40,890 nucleotides of DNA from Verrucomicrobiota bacterium (lineage in GTDB: Bacteria > Chlamydiota > Chlamydiia > Chlamydiales > JAAKFR01): assembly GCA_018239815.1 (NCBI GenBank), contig JAFEGP010000018.1, positions 1-40,890 of the forward strand, in the 5' to 3' direction. This document shows positions 19,542-28,505 of the stretch, in pieces; within the stretch, counting starts at the first letter, position 1; each line of letters starts with the position of its first letter. The notes below the pieces were generated by a model. It saw only the letters and a list, made by a program, of their open reading frames with translations, was not told where the DNA came from and searched no databases. Both the position numbers and the translations under genes were made by a program.

Positions 19542-19832
19542 TTATGCCAAGATACCAAGCACATCTTCTTCAGGCAGAATCAGACAATCTTCCCCATCAC
19601 ACTTCACTTCAGTTCCAGAATAAGAACTAAACAAAACACGATCTCCAACCTTTACAAGCATAGGCTCTAATTGACCTTCTTCATTTCGCTTGCCCGGACC
19701 CACTGCAACAACACTTCCCTCTTTTGGTTTTTCTTGCGCTGTATCTGGCAACAAAATACCACCGCGAGAAGTTTCTGCTTTACTACGCTTAACTAAAATA
19801 CGATTTCCTAATGGCTTAATAGCTTCTCCCAT
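19542..19832 (-). CDS. groES: 10-kDa co-chaperonin GroES
   Basis: The 96-aa protein begins IKPLGNRILVKRSKAE and contains a glycine-rich mobile-loop segment SRGGILLPDTAQEKPKEGSV, as in GroES, with GKRNEEG and GDRVLFSSYSGTEVK later. The heptameric lid caps GroEL. AGGAG lies eight nucleotides before the ATG. It is the first gene of the groES-groEL-fmdB unit and is preceded by a well-formed promoter and a CIRCE-like operator, so heat-shock control by HrcA is expected. Confidence 0.97.
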   Translation of the reverse strand: MGEAIKPLGNRILVKRSKAETSRGGILLPDTAQEKPKEGSVVAVGPGKRNEEGQLEPMLVKVGDRVLFSSYSGTEVKCDGEDCLILPEEDVLGILA

Positions 19833-19866
19833 AGCGCGAGTCTCCTAGGTTTGTTTTTTGACCAAA

Positions 19867-19895
19867 ATCTTAATCACAAAACACGATTCTGTCAA
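19867..19895 (-). promoter_or_regulatory. Sigma-66 (sigma-70-type) promoter of groES-groEL
   Basis: Read on the minus strand, a perfect -35 TTGACA (19895-19890) and -10 TAAGAT (19872-19867, 4/6 to consensus) are separated by 17 nt. The -10 lies about 35 nt upstream of the groES ATG. The CIRCE-like element lies six nucleotides upstream of the -35. This is the best consensus promoter in the window. Confidence 0.75.
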
Positions 19896-19901
19896 TAAAA
19901 T

Positions 19902-19928
19902 TTAGCAAATGAGGCAAGAAAGTGCTAA
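19902..19928 (-). promoter_or_regulatory. CIRCE operator (HrcA binding site)
   Basis: The minus strand reads TTAGCACTT, nine nucleotides, then ATTTGCTAA. The CIRCE consensus is TTAGCACTC-N9-GAGTGCTAA; 14 of 18 half-site positions match and the 9-9-9 geometry is exact. It sits between the stop of the DUF1343 gene and the -35 of the groES promoter. CIRCE sites at groE and dnaK promoters are bound by the repressor HrcA in Chlamydia and many other bacteria. Confidence 0.75.
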
Positions 19929-19932
19929 GCCG

Positions 19933-21168
19933 TCAATCATAATTTGGGAATAAATATTTTTTACGTAAAGGTAAAAATTGTTCAGTGTCTTTTTGGCAAA
20001 TTTCCCGAAGTTTCCAAATAACATATTGATCATGACAAAGAATGTGAAGGATTTGCTCTCTGCCATTGATTTTATGGCAGCCCTCTTTGCCGTTCTTAAC
20101 GGAAAGAATTTTTTTCAAATCCTGATCGAATTGCTGAGGATAAAGATTTTTAAGCACACCCGTTAAAGTATATCCTGTGGTTACGGGCAAATAGGTAGAA
20201 GGATCTGTAACCACAATTAAAACACCTTTGCACAGCTCATTTTTATAGCGCCCAAAGAAGGGGCGAAAATAAAAAGGCTGAAAATGCACCCCTGGCAACT
20301 TTTGCCCATCGCAGGAAGCAGCTAGTTTTTCCGCATCAATCCAGGGCGCCCCTACAACCTTAAAGGGCAAGGTATAACCAATGCCAATACTCACAGAGGC
20401 ATATTGCCCTATAATCCCTGTTGTAGGATAAAAAAAAGCCGTGTCAGGTTCTGGAATTTGAGGACTTGTAGGCACCCAGCATATCCCCGTCTGGGCAAAG
20501 GTCATGCCACGTTTCCATCCTTTCATGGGGATAACTGTTAAGTCACATCCAACTTTATATTCCTGATTAAATAATTGAGCCAATTCTCCCATTGTCATCC
20601 CGTGACAATAAGGCACGTTTAAATAACTTAAAAAAGATCGCCAGGCTTCATCAACGAGGGGACCATCTACAACCACTCCTCCTTGAGGATTGGGACGGTC
20701 CAAAACAATAAAAGGAAGATGTGCTTTTGCTGCTTCTTCCATGCAATAACACAGCGTGCCAATATAAGAATAAGAGCGAGAACCAATATCTTGAATATCA
20801 AAAATTAAAACATCAAGATCCTTCAAATGTTCAGGTTTAGGACGACGATGCTCAGCGTGTAAGCTATAAATGGGAATGTGCCCGTAGGCTGCATCTTCTA
20901 TATATTCACAAGCATAGGCGGCTCCATAAAACCCATGTTCGGGAGCAAAAATAGCGCGCAATTGAAACTCTTTGCGATCTTTCAAATGCTCTAAAGTTGT
21001 AATGCCTCTTTTGTCTACAGCTGTTTGGTTAGTAATTAACCCAATGCGTTTGCCCTTTAATAAGGTCGAGGCATAACCATCCTCAAAAAGAACCTCAACT
21101 CCTACTTTAACTTGACCCAATAAGGAAGAGAAGAGCAAAAGCAATATGAAAGGAACACTTCGTATCAT
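19933..21168 (-). CDS. DUF1343 secreted protein (NamZ-type exo-N-acetylmuramidase family; CT605-like)
   Basis: The 411-aa protein has a signal peptide (MIRSVPFILLLLFSSLLGQ) and matches the DUF1343 pattern: GKRIGLITNQTAVDKRG, AIFAPEHGFYGAA, IPIYSLHAEHRRP, DIQDIGSRSYSYIGTL, FIVLDRPNPQGG, and later the SPQIPEPDTAFFYPTTGI segment. Members of this family include NamZ, an exo-acting beta-N-acetylmuramidase releasing terminal MurNAc from peptidoglycan fragments. A periplasmic role in recycling the thin chlamydial peptidoglycan would fit, but is inferred. CT605 is the equivalent in C. trachomatis, next to groEL2. Its ATG at 21168 touches the divergent putA ATG at 21169, so its promoter must overlap putA coding sequence. 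Confidence 0.85.
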   Translation of the reverse strand: MIRSVPFILLLLFSSLLGQVKVGVEVLFEDGYASTLLKGKRIGLITNQTAVDKRGITTLEHLKDRKEFQLRAIFAPEHGFYGAAYACEYIEDAAYGHIPIYSLHAEHRRPKPEHLKDLDVLIFDIQDIGSRSYSYIGTLCYCMEEAAKAHLPFIVLDRPNPQGGVVVDGPLVDEAWRSFLSYLNVPYCHGMTMGELAQLFNQEYKVGCDLTVIPMKGWKRGMTFAQTGICWVPTSPQIPEPDTAFFYPTTGIIGQYASVSIGIGYTLPFKVVGAPWIDAEKLAASCDGQKLPGVHFQPFYFRPFFGRYKNELCKGVLIVVTDPSTYLPVTTGYTLTGVLKNLYPQQFDQDLKKILSVKNGKEGCHKINGREQILHILCHDQYVIWKLREICQKDTEQFLPLRKKYLFPNYD

Positions 21169-24100
21169 ATGAACTCTAAATCAAGACTTCTTCTCAAGGA
21201 GATACAAGGAATCTCACTTTCAGAGCAAGAAAGAATAGCTTTGAGCATTCAAATAGCTGGCCATCTTATGGAAGACAGCAGTCTTTGTCGCTTACCCCAA
21301 GAAAAAGAACAAGAAAAATGGCTGGGAAGAATGATGGAGGATCCAGCTGGGCGTTCTTTTGTGACACAACTCATCGATTTAGTCTTTCGCAGCAAATCTT
21401 CCAAACGTGTTATAGAAAAAATTCTTCATATACTTGACACACAGTCCTTGCCAAGATTTTTTTCTGGCTCTGAACGCGTGCAATTTTTGATCCTTAGACG
21501 TCTAAGCAAGTGGTTCCCAGCTTTTTTCTTAAAAATTTTACAAATCCAGATCAGAAAAAAATTTCAGGGCATCTTGCTACCAACATCTCATCGAAAAAGA
21601 GAACTATTTTTAAAAAAATGTCGCCACCAAAATGTTTGTGTGAACCTCAATCATTTAGGCGAAGCCATCTTGGGAGAAAAAGAGGCTGAAAATCGTATTA
21701 CAACGTATTTAAATGATCTAAACAAAAATGAAGTCGATTACATTTCTGTTAAAGTATCTACTCTGTACAGTCAAATTCAACTCACAGATTTTGATTTCTG
21801 TGTTGATCATGTAGCTACACAACTACGACGTCTTTATCGAGCTGCCAAATCTCATCAATTTGTAAACTTGGACATGGAAGAATTTAAAGACCTCGATCTC
21901 ACTCTTGCTGTGTTTAAAAATGTATTAAGTGAACCGGAATTTTATCAAACAAAGACTGGTATTGTTTTACAAAGTTACTTGCCTGAATCTTATTCTTGTT
22001 TAAAAGAACTTGTTGATTGGGCAAAAAAACGTAACGGCGCCCCTATCAAAATTCGTATTGTTAAGGGCGCTAACTTGGCCATGGAGTGTCTTGAAAGCGC
22101 AATAAAAGGTTGGAACCAAGCTCCTTTTACACATAAATGGGAAACTGATGCCAATTTTAAACGCATGCTACATTATGCATTAGACCCCCATCATACTCAA
22201 TATGTACACATTGGCGTTGCTAGCCATAATATTTTTGACATTGCTTATGCCTTTGTCTTAAGAGCAGAAACAAACACAGCAGATGCCGTGAGTTTTGAGA
22301 TGTTAAGTGGCATGGCTCCTTCCTTGGCTCGTGTTGTTTTAGATTTGGCATCTAGCTTAACGCTTTATTGTCCTGTTACAACAGCTAAAAACTTTCAAAA
22401 CGCCTTTTCCTATTTGATTCGAAGACTAGATGAAAATGGAAGTCCTTTACATTTTTTGCGTCATTATTTTTTGTTACAACCAGGCAATTTTTTATGGGAA
22501 CAGGAAGTTAAACGTTTTGATTATGCCTGCCAAAACTTGCACAAGCTAACTGCTATAAGTCGCCGCACAGAGCCCCTTGAAGGCAAACACGCTCCAGATA
22601 CTGATTTTTCTTTAGCAAAAAATCGCCAATCCCTTCATCAAATTTACACTCCCAAAGAGTATGAAGAAGTACCTTTAGTGATAGGAGGAGAAACCTGCAA
22701 AGGCACACTTCAACAGGGTTTTGACCCATCCAGAAATTGTGTTTTATATCGCTATCATCTTGCCGACAAGCATCATGTTGACCAAGCCTTACAAACGGCC
22801 ACAGGAAAGTGTCCTTCCCATGTTTTTTCAAGTGTTATCAAGCTTTTACAAAAACGCAGAGAAATCTTCATTCATTTAATGTTAGCCAACACAGGAAAAA
22901 CTGTCCTTGAAGCCGATGCTGAGGTCAGCGAAGCTATTGATTTCGTCCATTATTACAGCTCAACTTGGAGTCAATCAGGACAACCAAAAGGAACTGTTCT
23001 CGTTGTTTCTCCTTGGAATTTTCCTATGGCTATTCCAACAGGAGGCATTGCAGCTTCTCTTGTTACAGGTAATGCTGTTATTTTTAAACCAGCCCCCGAA
23101 GCCACTCTTGTGGGATGGGAACTTGCAAAAGCATTTTGGGATGCAGGCGTATCCAAAACGACTCTACAGTTTCTTCCTTGCGATGAGGAAGAAACTGGAA
23201 ACTATCTTATTCAACACCCTAAACTCGCTGCTGTCATTCTGACAGGTTCTACAGCAACAGCTCAACATTTTTTAAAAATTCGTCCAGGACTAGATCTAAT
23301 GGCAGAAACTGGCGGGAAAAACGCCATGATTGTAAGCGCTCTGGCAGATCGAGATTTAGCTATTCGAGATTTAATTTCTTCAGCATTTAGCCATGGTGGA
23401 CAAAAATGCAGCGCCTGCAGTTTAGCTATTCTGGAAGAAGAGGTCTACTCGAGCAAGCGTTTTCTTAATCAACTCAAAGATGCCGCTGAAAGCTTATATG
23501 TAGGCTCCAGCTGGGATCCAAGAACACGCGTGCCCCCTCTTATTCGCTCACCCGGTCCTGAGCTTTTAAGAGCCTTAACAAGCCTAGATGCTGGAGAGTC
23601 TTGGCTTTTACAACCTAAAAAAATTAAAGAAAACCTCTGGACGCCCGGTATCAAGATGGGAGTAAAAGCAGGAAGTTTTTCTCATCAAACAGAATGCTTT
23701 GGCCCCGTTCTCAATGTTATGCGTGCAAAAAATCTAGAACATGCTATTGAAATCGCAAATGGCACTATTTATGGTCTTACCAGCGGCTTACATTCTTTAG
23801 ATTCTAGAGAGCATGAGATTTGGAAACGCAAAATCCTGGCAGGAAACCTCTATATCAATCGTAATATAGTAGGAGCCATTGTTGAACGACAACCATTTGG
23901 AGGCTGTAAAGCTAGCTCCTTTGGGCCCGGTGGAAAAGCAGGAGGTCCCCTGTACTGTGACCAACTTGTTCATGTCACTGATCAACCCGCTCGGGAAGAG
24001 GGTGTACTTCCTCAAACCCTAGTACCCTTCATGCTAAAATTAAATCTTAGCGAACAAGAACTTGCGCTTTGGAAAAGAAGCGTAGAAAGCTATGCTTTCT

Positions 24101-24513
24101 GGAATAAAAAATATCAAAAACACCAGGAAACGGAACACCTGCCCGGTCAACAAAATATTTACTACATGACCCCCAAATCGCATATTACAATCCGATATAG
24201 AGGTGAACCCATGATAGATTTATTAAGAGTGATTGCCGCTTGTTTGATTTGTGGCACCCCCTATACATTATCGAGTATCAAACGGCTTGACATGGGAGAG
24301 ATTATAGAAGATGAAACGGCCTGCTTTGCTCGATCCGGAGCCTTCCGTTTACTTTCTCCTTTAGATCCAGCTCCTCCTTTATACGTGATGGACCAGCCCG
24401 TGTTATCATCAGGACGTTTTGAGGTTCGACATTATTTGCGTGAAATCTCGTTGAGTTTTGATTATCATCGTTACGGTTATCACGGAGACTATGGAAAACC
24501 AACTAAATCCTAA
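21169..24513 (+). CDS. putA: Bifunctional proline dehydrogenase / delta-1-pyrroline-5-carboxylate dehydrogenase PutA
   Basis: PutA oxidises proline to glutamate in two steps. The FAD-dependent PRODH barrel lies at about 150-440, with VSVK-type strand YISVKVSTLYSQI, LQSYLPES, IKIRIVKGANLAME and the substrate-site strand FEMLSGMAP. The NAD-linked aldehyde dehydrogenase domain is at about 490-935: VVSPWNFPMAIPTGGIAASL, MAETGGKN (Glu713), and GGQKCSACS (nucleophile Cys747). No N-terminal ribbon-helix-helix is visible, so it should not repress its own operon. A C-terminal extension of about 160 residues remains unassigned. Start at 21169 is adopted but lacks a leader because it abuts the divergent gene; Met34 is an alternative. 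Classical Chlamydia lack this gene. Proline could serve as carbon, energy or redox source. Confidence 0.93.
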   Translation: MNSKSRLLLKEIQGISLSEQERIALSIQIAGHLMEDSSLCRLPQEKEQEKWLGRMMEDPAGRSFVTQLIDLVFRSKSSKRVIEKILHILDTQSLPRFFSGSERVQFLILRRLSKWFPAFFLKILQIQIRKKFQGILLPTSHRKRELFLKKCRHQNVCVNLNHLGEAILGEKEAENRITTYLNDLNKNEVDYISVKVSTLYSQIQLTDFDFCVDHVATQLRRLYRAAKSHQFVNLDMEEFKDLDLTLAVFKNVLSEPEFYQTKTGIVLQSYLPESYSCLKELVDWAKKRNGAPIKIRIVKGANLAMECLESAIKGWNQAPFTHKWETDANFKRMLHYALDPHHTQYVHIGVASHNIFDIAYAFVLRAETNTADAVSFEMLSGMAPSLARVVLDLASSLTLYCPVTTAKNFQNAFSYLIRRLDENGSPLHFLRHYFLLQPGNFLWEQEVKRFDYACQNLHKLTAISRRTEPLEGKHAPDTDFSLAKNRQSLHQIYTPKEYEEVPLVIGGETCKGTLQQGFDPSRNCVLYRYHLADKHHVDQALQTATGKCPSHVFSSVIKLLQKRREIFIHLMLANTGKTVLEADAEVSEAIDFVHYYSSTWSQSGQPKGTVLVVSPWNFPMAIPTGGIAASLVTGNAVIFKPAPEATLVGWELAKAFWDAGVSKTTLQFLPCDEEETGNYLIQHPKLAAVILTGSTATAQHFLKIRPGLDLMAETGGKNAMIVSALADRDLAIRDLISSAFSHGGQKCSACSLAILEEEVYSSKRFLNQLKDAAESLYVGSSWDPRTRVPPLIRSPGPELLRALTSLDAGESWLLQPKKIKENLWTPGIKMGVKAGSFSHQTECFGPVLNVMRAKNLEHAIEIANGTIYGLTSGLHSLDSREHEIWKRKILAGNLYINRNIVGAIVERQPFGGCKASSFGPGGKAGGPLYCDQLVHVTDQPAREEGVLPQTLVPFMLKLNLSEQELALWKRSVESYAFWNKKYQKHQETEHLPGQQNIYYMTPKSHITIRYRGEPMIDLLRVIAACLICGTPYTLSSIKRLDMGEIIEDETACFARSGAFRLLSPLDPAPPLYVMDQPVLSSGRFEVRHYLREISLSFDYHRYGYHGDYGKPTKS

Positions 24514-26389
24514 CCAACAAACTGCTGTTACACACGTAGACGGACCCTTATTAGTCATTGCGGGCGCCGGCTCAGGGAAGACTCGCATCGTTACCCAACG
24601 CATTTGTTACTTAATTCGCCAAGGGGTTGCTCCTTCTCAAATTTTAGCTGTTACCTTTACAAATAAAGCAGCTGCCGAAATGCAAGAACGCATCTCTTTA
24701 CTCCTAAAGGATAATGATATAGAGGGATATCCTACTATTTGCACCTTTCATAGTTTAGGAGCAAAAATTCTACGTGAATCCATAGATCGCCTTGGCTATA
24801 AACAAAATTTTGTCATTTATGATGAGGAAGATTCCACAAAACTTTTAAGAGGTTGCCTTCAACACTTGGGTGTGAAAAAAGAACCTGGTGAACTAAAAAG
24901 CATTAGACAACACATTTCGGCTTTTAAAAACCAACTTAAAGCACCTGGAGATGTTGAAAAAGTAGACCAACCTCATGTCCTTGAAACCTATCAACTTTAT
25001 CAAGAGAGACTCAAAGCTGCCAATGCCTGTGATTTTGACGATTTGCTATACCTCAGCGTTCGTCTATTTATAGAAGATGCGGCAACACGCTCATACTATC
25101 AGCAAAGATGGCCCTATCTACTTATCGATGAATACCAGGATACCAATCACGCCCAATACATGATGGCAAACTTAATTGTCGAAAACACCCACAACATCTT
25201 TGTTGTAGGGGATCCTGACCAATCTATTTATTCGTGGCGAGGCGCTAACATCCGCAACATCTTGAATTTTGAACGAGACTATCCTGGGGCTAAAATTGTA
25301 CGTTTAGAACAGAATTATCGCAGCCGTGCCATCATTCTTAAAGCAGCCAATGCACTTATTCAATACAACACAAGTCGCTTGGAAAAAAATCTGTGGAGCA
25401 CACGCGGTGATGGATCTAAGATTCCTCTTTTTGTAGCAAACACAGAGAAAGAAGAAGCTTATTTTGTTGCCCATGAAATAGATAAGTTGCATCGCTTATA
25501 CGGCATTCCTTTGTGTGAAATGACAATTTTCTATCGAACAAATTTCCAGTCTCGTCTGTTTGAAGACGCCCTACTTGCTAAACGCTTACCTTATACTATT
25601 GTGGGTGGTATTTCCTTCTATCATCGCAAAGAGATTAAAGATGTTTTGGCCTTTTTGCGTATGATTGAGTCAGATCAAGACACGGTTTCTTTTTTAAGAA
25701 CCTTGCAATTGCCAAAAAGGGGGCTTGGAGAAAAAACCTTAGAAGCTCTTGTTAATGCAATTAAGGGATCTATCACAGACTTTTGTCTTAATCCTGTTGG
25801 TATCCGATTGACGGCTTCTCAAAAAGAAGCCTTGGAAAATTATGCTCGATTGATTTTACAGTTAAGAACCCTTAAGGATAAAGTCCCCCTTCAAAAGCTT
25901 TTAATCGAAGTCTTGGCACAAACTCATTATCTAGATCTTCTCAAAGAAGAAAAAGAAACATATGAGGATCGCAAAGAAAACGTGGATGAATTGATTTCAA
26001 AAGCCAGAGAATGGGAATTTTCCAAAGAAAATCCCAAGCTTAGTGAATTTTTAGAAGAACTTTCTTTAAAAGCTTCTATCGACGAAGCAGAATTTGCCCA
26101 AGACCGTGTTAACCTTATGACAATTCATAACGGTAAGGGACTTGAGTTTCATGTTGCATTCTTAGTTGGCATGGAAGAAGACCTTTTTCCCCATGTAAAT
26201 TCCCGTGATAGTTACGACAAACTAGAAGAAGAAAGGCGTCTTTGTTATGTAGGGATGACACGGGCAAAAGAGATTTTATACCTTACTGCTTCAGAATCTC
26301 GCTTTATTTGGGGAACCCACCGCATGATGAGACCTAGTCGTTTTCTTCGGGAAATTCCTCGTGAATATATGGAGCGTATTAAAAGGTAA
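24491..26389 (+). CDS. uvrD: UvrD/PcrA-type superfamily 1 DNA helicase
   Basis: This 3'-5' helicase unwinds DNA in nucleotide excision and mismatch repair. From ATG 24491 it is 632 aa, close to the recalled chlamydial UvrD length, beginning MENQLNPNQQTAVTHVDGPL. Motifs in order: AGAGSGKTR (Walker A), FTNKAAAEM, TFHSLG, LIDEYQDTN (Walker B), VVGDPDQSIYSWRGA, EQNYRS, TIHNGKGLEFHVAFL (motif V) and ERRLCYVGMTRAKE (motif VI). A start at 24458 would add 11 unlikely residues. The gene overlaps the 3' end of putA by 23 nt, with GGAG shortly before the ATG, so expression is probably coupled to putA. rpoN follows 37 nt later, the same uvrD-rpoN order as CT608-CT609. Confidence 0.95.
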   Translation: MENQLNPNQQTAVTHVDGPLLVIAGAGSGKTRIVTQRICYLIRQGVAPSQILAVTFTNKAAAEMQERISLLLKDNDIEGYPTICTFHSLGAKILRESIDRLGYKQNFVIYDEEDSTKLLRGCLQHLGVKKEPGELKSIRQHISAFKNQLKAPGDVEKVDQPHVLETYQLYQERLKAANACDFDDLLYLSVRLFIEDAATRSYYQQRWPYLLIDEYQDTNHAQYMMANLIVENTHNIFVVGDPDQSIYSWRGANIRNILNFERDYPGAKIVRLEQNYRSRAIILKAANALIQYNTSRLEKNLWSTRGDGSKIPLFVANTEKEEAYFVAHEIDKLHRLYGIPLCEMTIFYRTNFQSRLFEDALLAKRLPYTIVGGISFYHRKEIKDVLAFLRMIESDQDTVSFLRTLQLPKRGLGEKTLEALVNAIKGSITDFCLNPVGIRLTASQKEALENYARLILQLRTLKDKVPLQKLLIEVLAQTHYLDLLKEEKETYEDRKENVDELISKAREWEFSKENPKLSEFLEELSLKASIDEAEFAQDRVNLMTIHNGKGLEFHVAFLVGMEEDLFPHVNSRDSYDKLEEERRLCYVGMTRAKEILYLTASESRFIWGTHRMMRPSRFLREIPREYMERIKR

Positions 26390-26426
26390 TCTCTAAGCTC
26401 ATGTAAATCTTGAAAGGGGGGTCAAG

Positions 26427-27782
26427 ATGAAGCTAAGTCATGAGATACAACAATCTGCTAAGCAAGTCCAACGTTTAATCCTTTCTCCTCAAATGCAACA
26501 GGCTCTACATCTTTTGCAAATGCCCGTTATGGAGCTTGCTTGCTTAGTCACGGAAGAAATGACGCAAAATCCTTTGCTTGAATGGGAAGAAGGAGAAACT
26601 CCTCTTATAGAAGAGATTGGCATTGGAATCCGCCAACAAAACACCCTAAGAGAAGAAGAAGATCTCAAAAGTTTCATAGAAAACACTCTTCCCTCAGCCT
26701 CTTCTTTATACGAAGTGTTAGTGATTCAAGCGAAAGAAAGATGCCAGAATGAGCAGCAATTCGATATAGCACACTGCATCATTGGAAATTTGGACGAAAA
26801 TGGATTTCTTTCACTGCCTCTGGAAGAACTTGCTTTATTAGCAAATGCTTCTATCGAACAAGTTTCCAATGCATTACAGATTGTACAAAGTTTTGAGCCT
26901 ATCGGTGTAGCAGCTCGCAGCTTACAAGAAACCTTACTCATCCAACTACGTGCTTTGGGGAAAAAAGATTCTCTGGCTTATAAAATCGTAGAACAAGGTT
27001 TTGATCACATGCTAAAAAATCGCATCTCTTTTTTAGCCAAATCTTTGCAGTGCACCTCTCAACAGATTTATCAAACCATTTCTCAGGAAATAGCGTCTCT
27101 TGATTTCCACCCAGGGAAACATTGTCCTTCAGGCCATTACCAGGAACATTCCCAATCTATTGTACCAGATGTGATTTTGCATTTTGTGGATGACAAATTT
27201 GAAATTGAAGTCAACAAAGCCCCCCTTCCTAGTTTCAGGGTAAACCCTCACTATTTGGAACTTTTACACGACCCTTCTACTCCTGAAGAAACACGCAGTT
27301 ACCTTGAAGAACGGCTACAATCCAGCAAATGGTTGATGCGTAATTTACAAGAACGACAACACACCTTGCACCGCATGACAGAAAAACTGATTACCATTCA
27401 AGGAGACTATCTAAGAGATCCTCAAGGAAGTCTAAGGCCTCTAACTATGAAAGAGCTAGCTGATATGTTAGAACTTCACGAATCAACTATAGCACGAGCT
27501 TTAGCTCATAAATACGTTAGTTGTCCTCGAGGGGTTTTCCCTCTTAGAACGCTTTTTACCAATGCTTATACAACACATTCTGGCGACATGATTTCTTCTT
27601 CCAGTGTTAAACAATGTCTGCGCGATATCGTAGCGCAAGAAGACAAGTCTTTACCTCTGTCTGACGAAGCCATTTCCAGCATGATTCAACAACGCGGAAT
27701 TCCTTGTGCACGTCGTACAGTTGCTAAATATCGACAAGAACTGAAAATTGGCAACGCAGCTCAGCGCAAAAAACACGTCTAA
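26427..27782 (+). CDS. rpoN: RNA polymerase sigma-54 factor
   Basis: Sigma-54 directs polymerase to -24/-12 promoters and needs an AAA+ activator. The 451-aa protein has the Gln/Leu-rich region I (QMQQALHLLQMPVMEL near the N terminus, then QNPLLEWEE), a core-binding domain, a helix-turn-helix (MKELADMLELHESTIARA), and the RpoN box ARRTVAKYRQEL near residues 428-439. A strong AAAGGGGGG precedes the ATG. In Chlamydia, sigma-54 with AtoC/CtcB controls a mid-to-late set of genes including outer-membrane components. No activator is in this window. Confidence 0.96.
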   Translation: MKLSHEIQQSAKQVQRLILSPQMQQALHLLQMPVMELACLVTEEMTQNPLLEWEEGETPLIEEIGIGIRQQNTLREEEDLKSFIENTLPSASSLYEVLVIQAKERCQNEQQFDIAHCIIGNLDENGFLSLPLEELALLANASIEQVSNALQIVQSFEPIGVAARSLQETLLIQLRALGKKDSLAYKIVEQGFDHMLKNRISFLAKSLQCTSQQIYQTISQEIASLDFHPGKHCPSGHYQEHSQSIVPDVILHFVDDKFEIEVNKAPLPSFRVNPHYLELLHDPSTPEETRSYLEERLQSSKWLMRNLQERQHTLHRMTEKLITIQGDYLRDPQGSLRPLTMKELADMLELHESTIARALAHKYVSCPRGVFPLRTLFTNAYTTHSGDMISSSSVKQCLRDIVAQEDKSLPLSDEAISSMIQQRGIPCARRTVAKYRQELKIGNAAQRKKHV

Positions 27783-27785
27783 AAA

Positions 27786-28505
27786 CTAAATATCTAAAAA
27801 AACAAGCCTAAGCTGCTTCCAACGCAGGCTTTTTTGATTTTGTATATATTGTAAAATTTCTATGAGAGAAATTTCAGCGAACAGCCAAATTTCAGCATCT
27901 GTAAGAGCCAACAACCATTTTAAAACTTGTTGAGAGGTAAGACGTTCTAGTTTTTCTTTTGTCACTTTTAAGGCTTGATGGGCCTTAAATAGCCTCCAAA
28001 TACCCAAAAAAGAAAGGCTTGCCAACACAGAGCCCATCCACAGAGGAAAGAGAGGGAATAAAGCAAGAAGAACCACAAAAACCAAGCTTTCTTTTGGGGA
28101 ACGAAAAATCGGTCCTAAAACCCTTCTGAGCTTAAATTTTGACGTTTGATAAGCCAAAAATTCTTCAAATTGTGGCTCATGAAATCCAACACGCAGGGCA
28201 TGTACAGCCTCATGTTGCAACAGTTCACTTTTACTATAGATTTTATATAGGGTTTCTTTATTTTCGAAAGTGGGATGAAGCTGAATTTCCATGCCTTTTG
28301 GACCTATCCACGTACACCCTCCTTCCCAAAAACGCAAACCCTTACGACTATAGGAAACAGTCACCCAATCAAGTCTGATTCCTTCCAAGTCAATTACAGT
28401 ATTTAAAGGGAGTAATCTACCAACGCGCTGCTCAAATTCTTGCTGAGTATCTTCTGGAGCTACAATAAGCCCTCTAAAGAATAAGTTTTTAAGATCTATT
28501 TCCAT
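27786..28505 (-). CDS. Putative membrane metalloprotease-like protein with HEXXH motif
   Basis: I do not recognise the 239-aa family. Its notable feature is LLQHEAVHALR, with HEAVH at residues 98-102, followed by FEEFLAYQ (Glu114/115), the arrangement of HEXXH plus downstream Glu found in gluzincin-type zinc peptidases. A hydrophobic stretch at about 141-170, long enough for one or two membrane helices, follows; the C-terminal part (170-239) is amphipathic and rich in Leu and Lys. There is no signal peptide. The start overlaps the 3' end of the upstream kinase-like gene by 17 nt, so the two are a coupled pair. It is convergent with rpoN, three nucleotides apart. The zinc site may be real or fortuitous. 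Confidence 0.65.
   Translation of the reverse strand: MEIDLKNLFFRGLIVAPEDTQQEFEQRVGRLLPLNTVIDLEGIRLDWVTVSYSRKGLRFWEGGCTWIGPKGMEIQLHPTFENKETLYKIYSKSELLQHEAVHALRVGFHEPQFEEFLAYQTSKFKLRRVLGPIFRSPKESLVFVVLLALFPLFPLWMGSVLASLSFLGIWRLFKAHQALKVTKEKLERLTSQQVLKWLLALTDAEIWLFAEISLIEILQYIQNQKSLRWKQLRLVFLDI

Noticed and set aside
21169-21320. Possible ribbon-helix-helix DNA-binding domain at the PutA N terminus
   Set aside because: The first 50 residues lack the RHH pattern seen in repressor-type PutA proteins.
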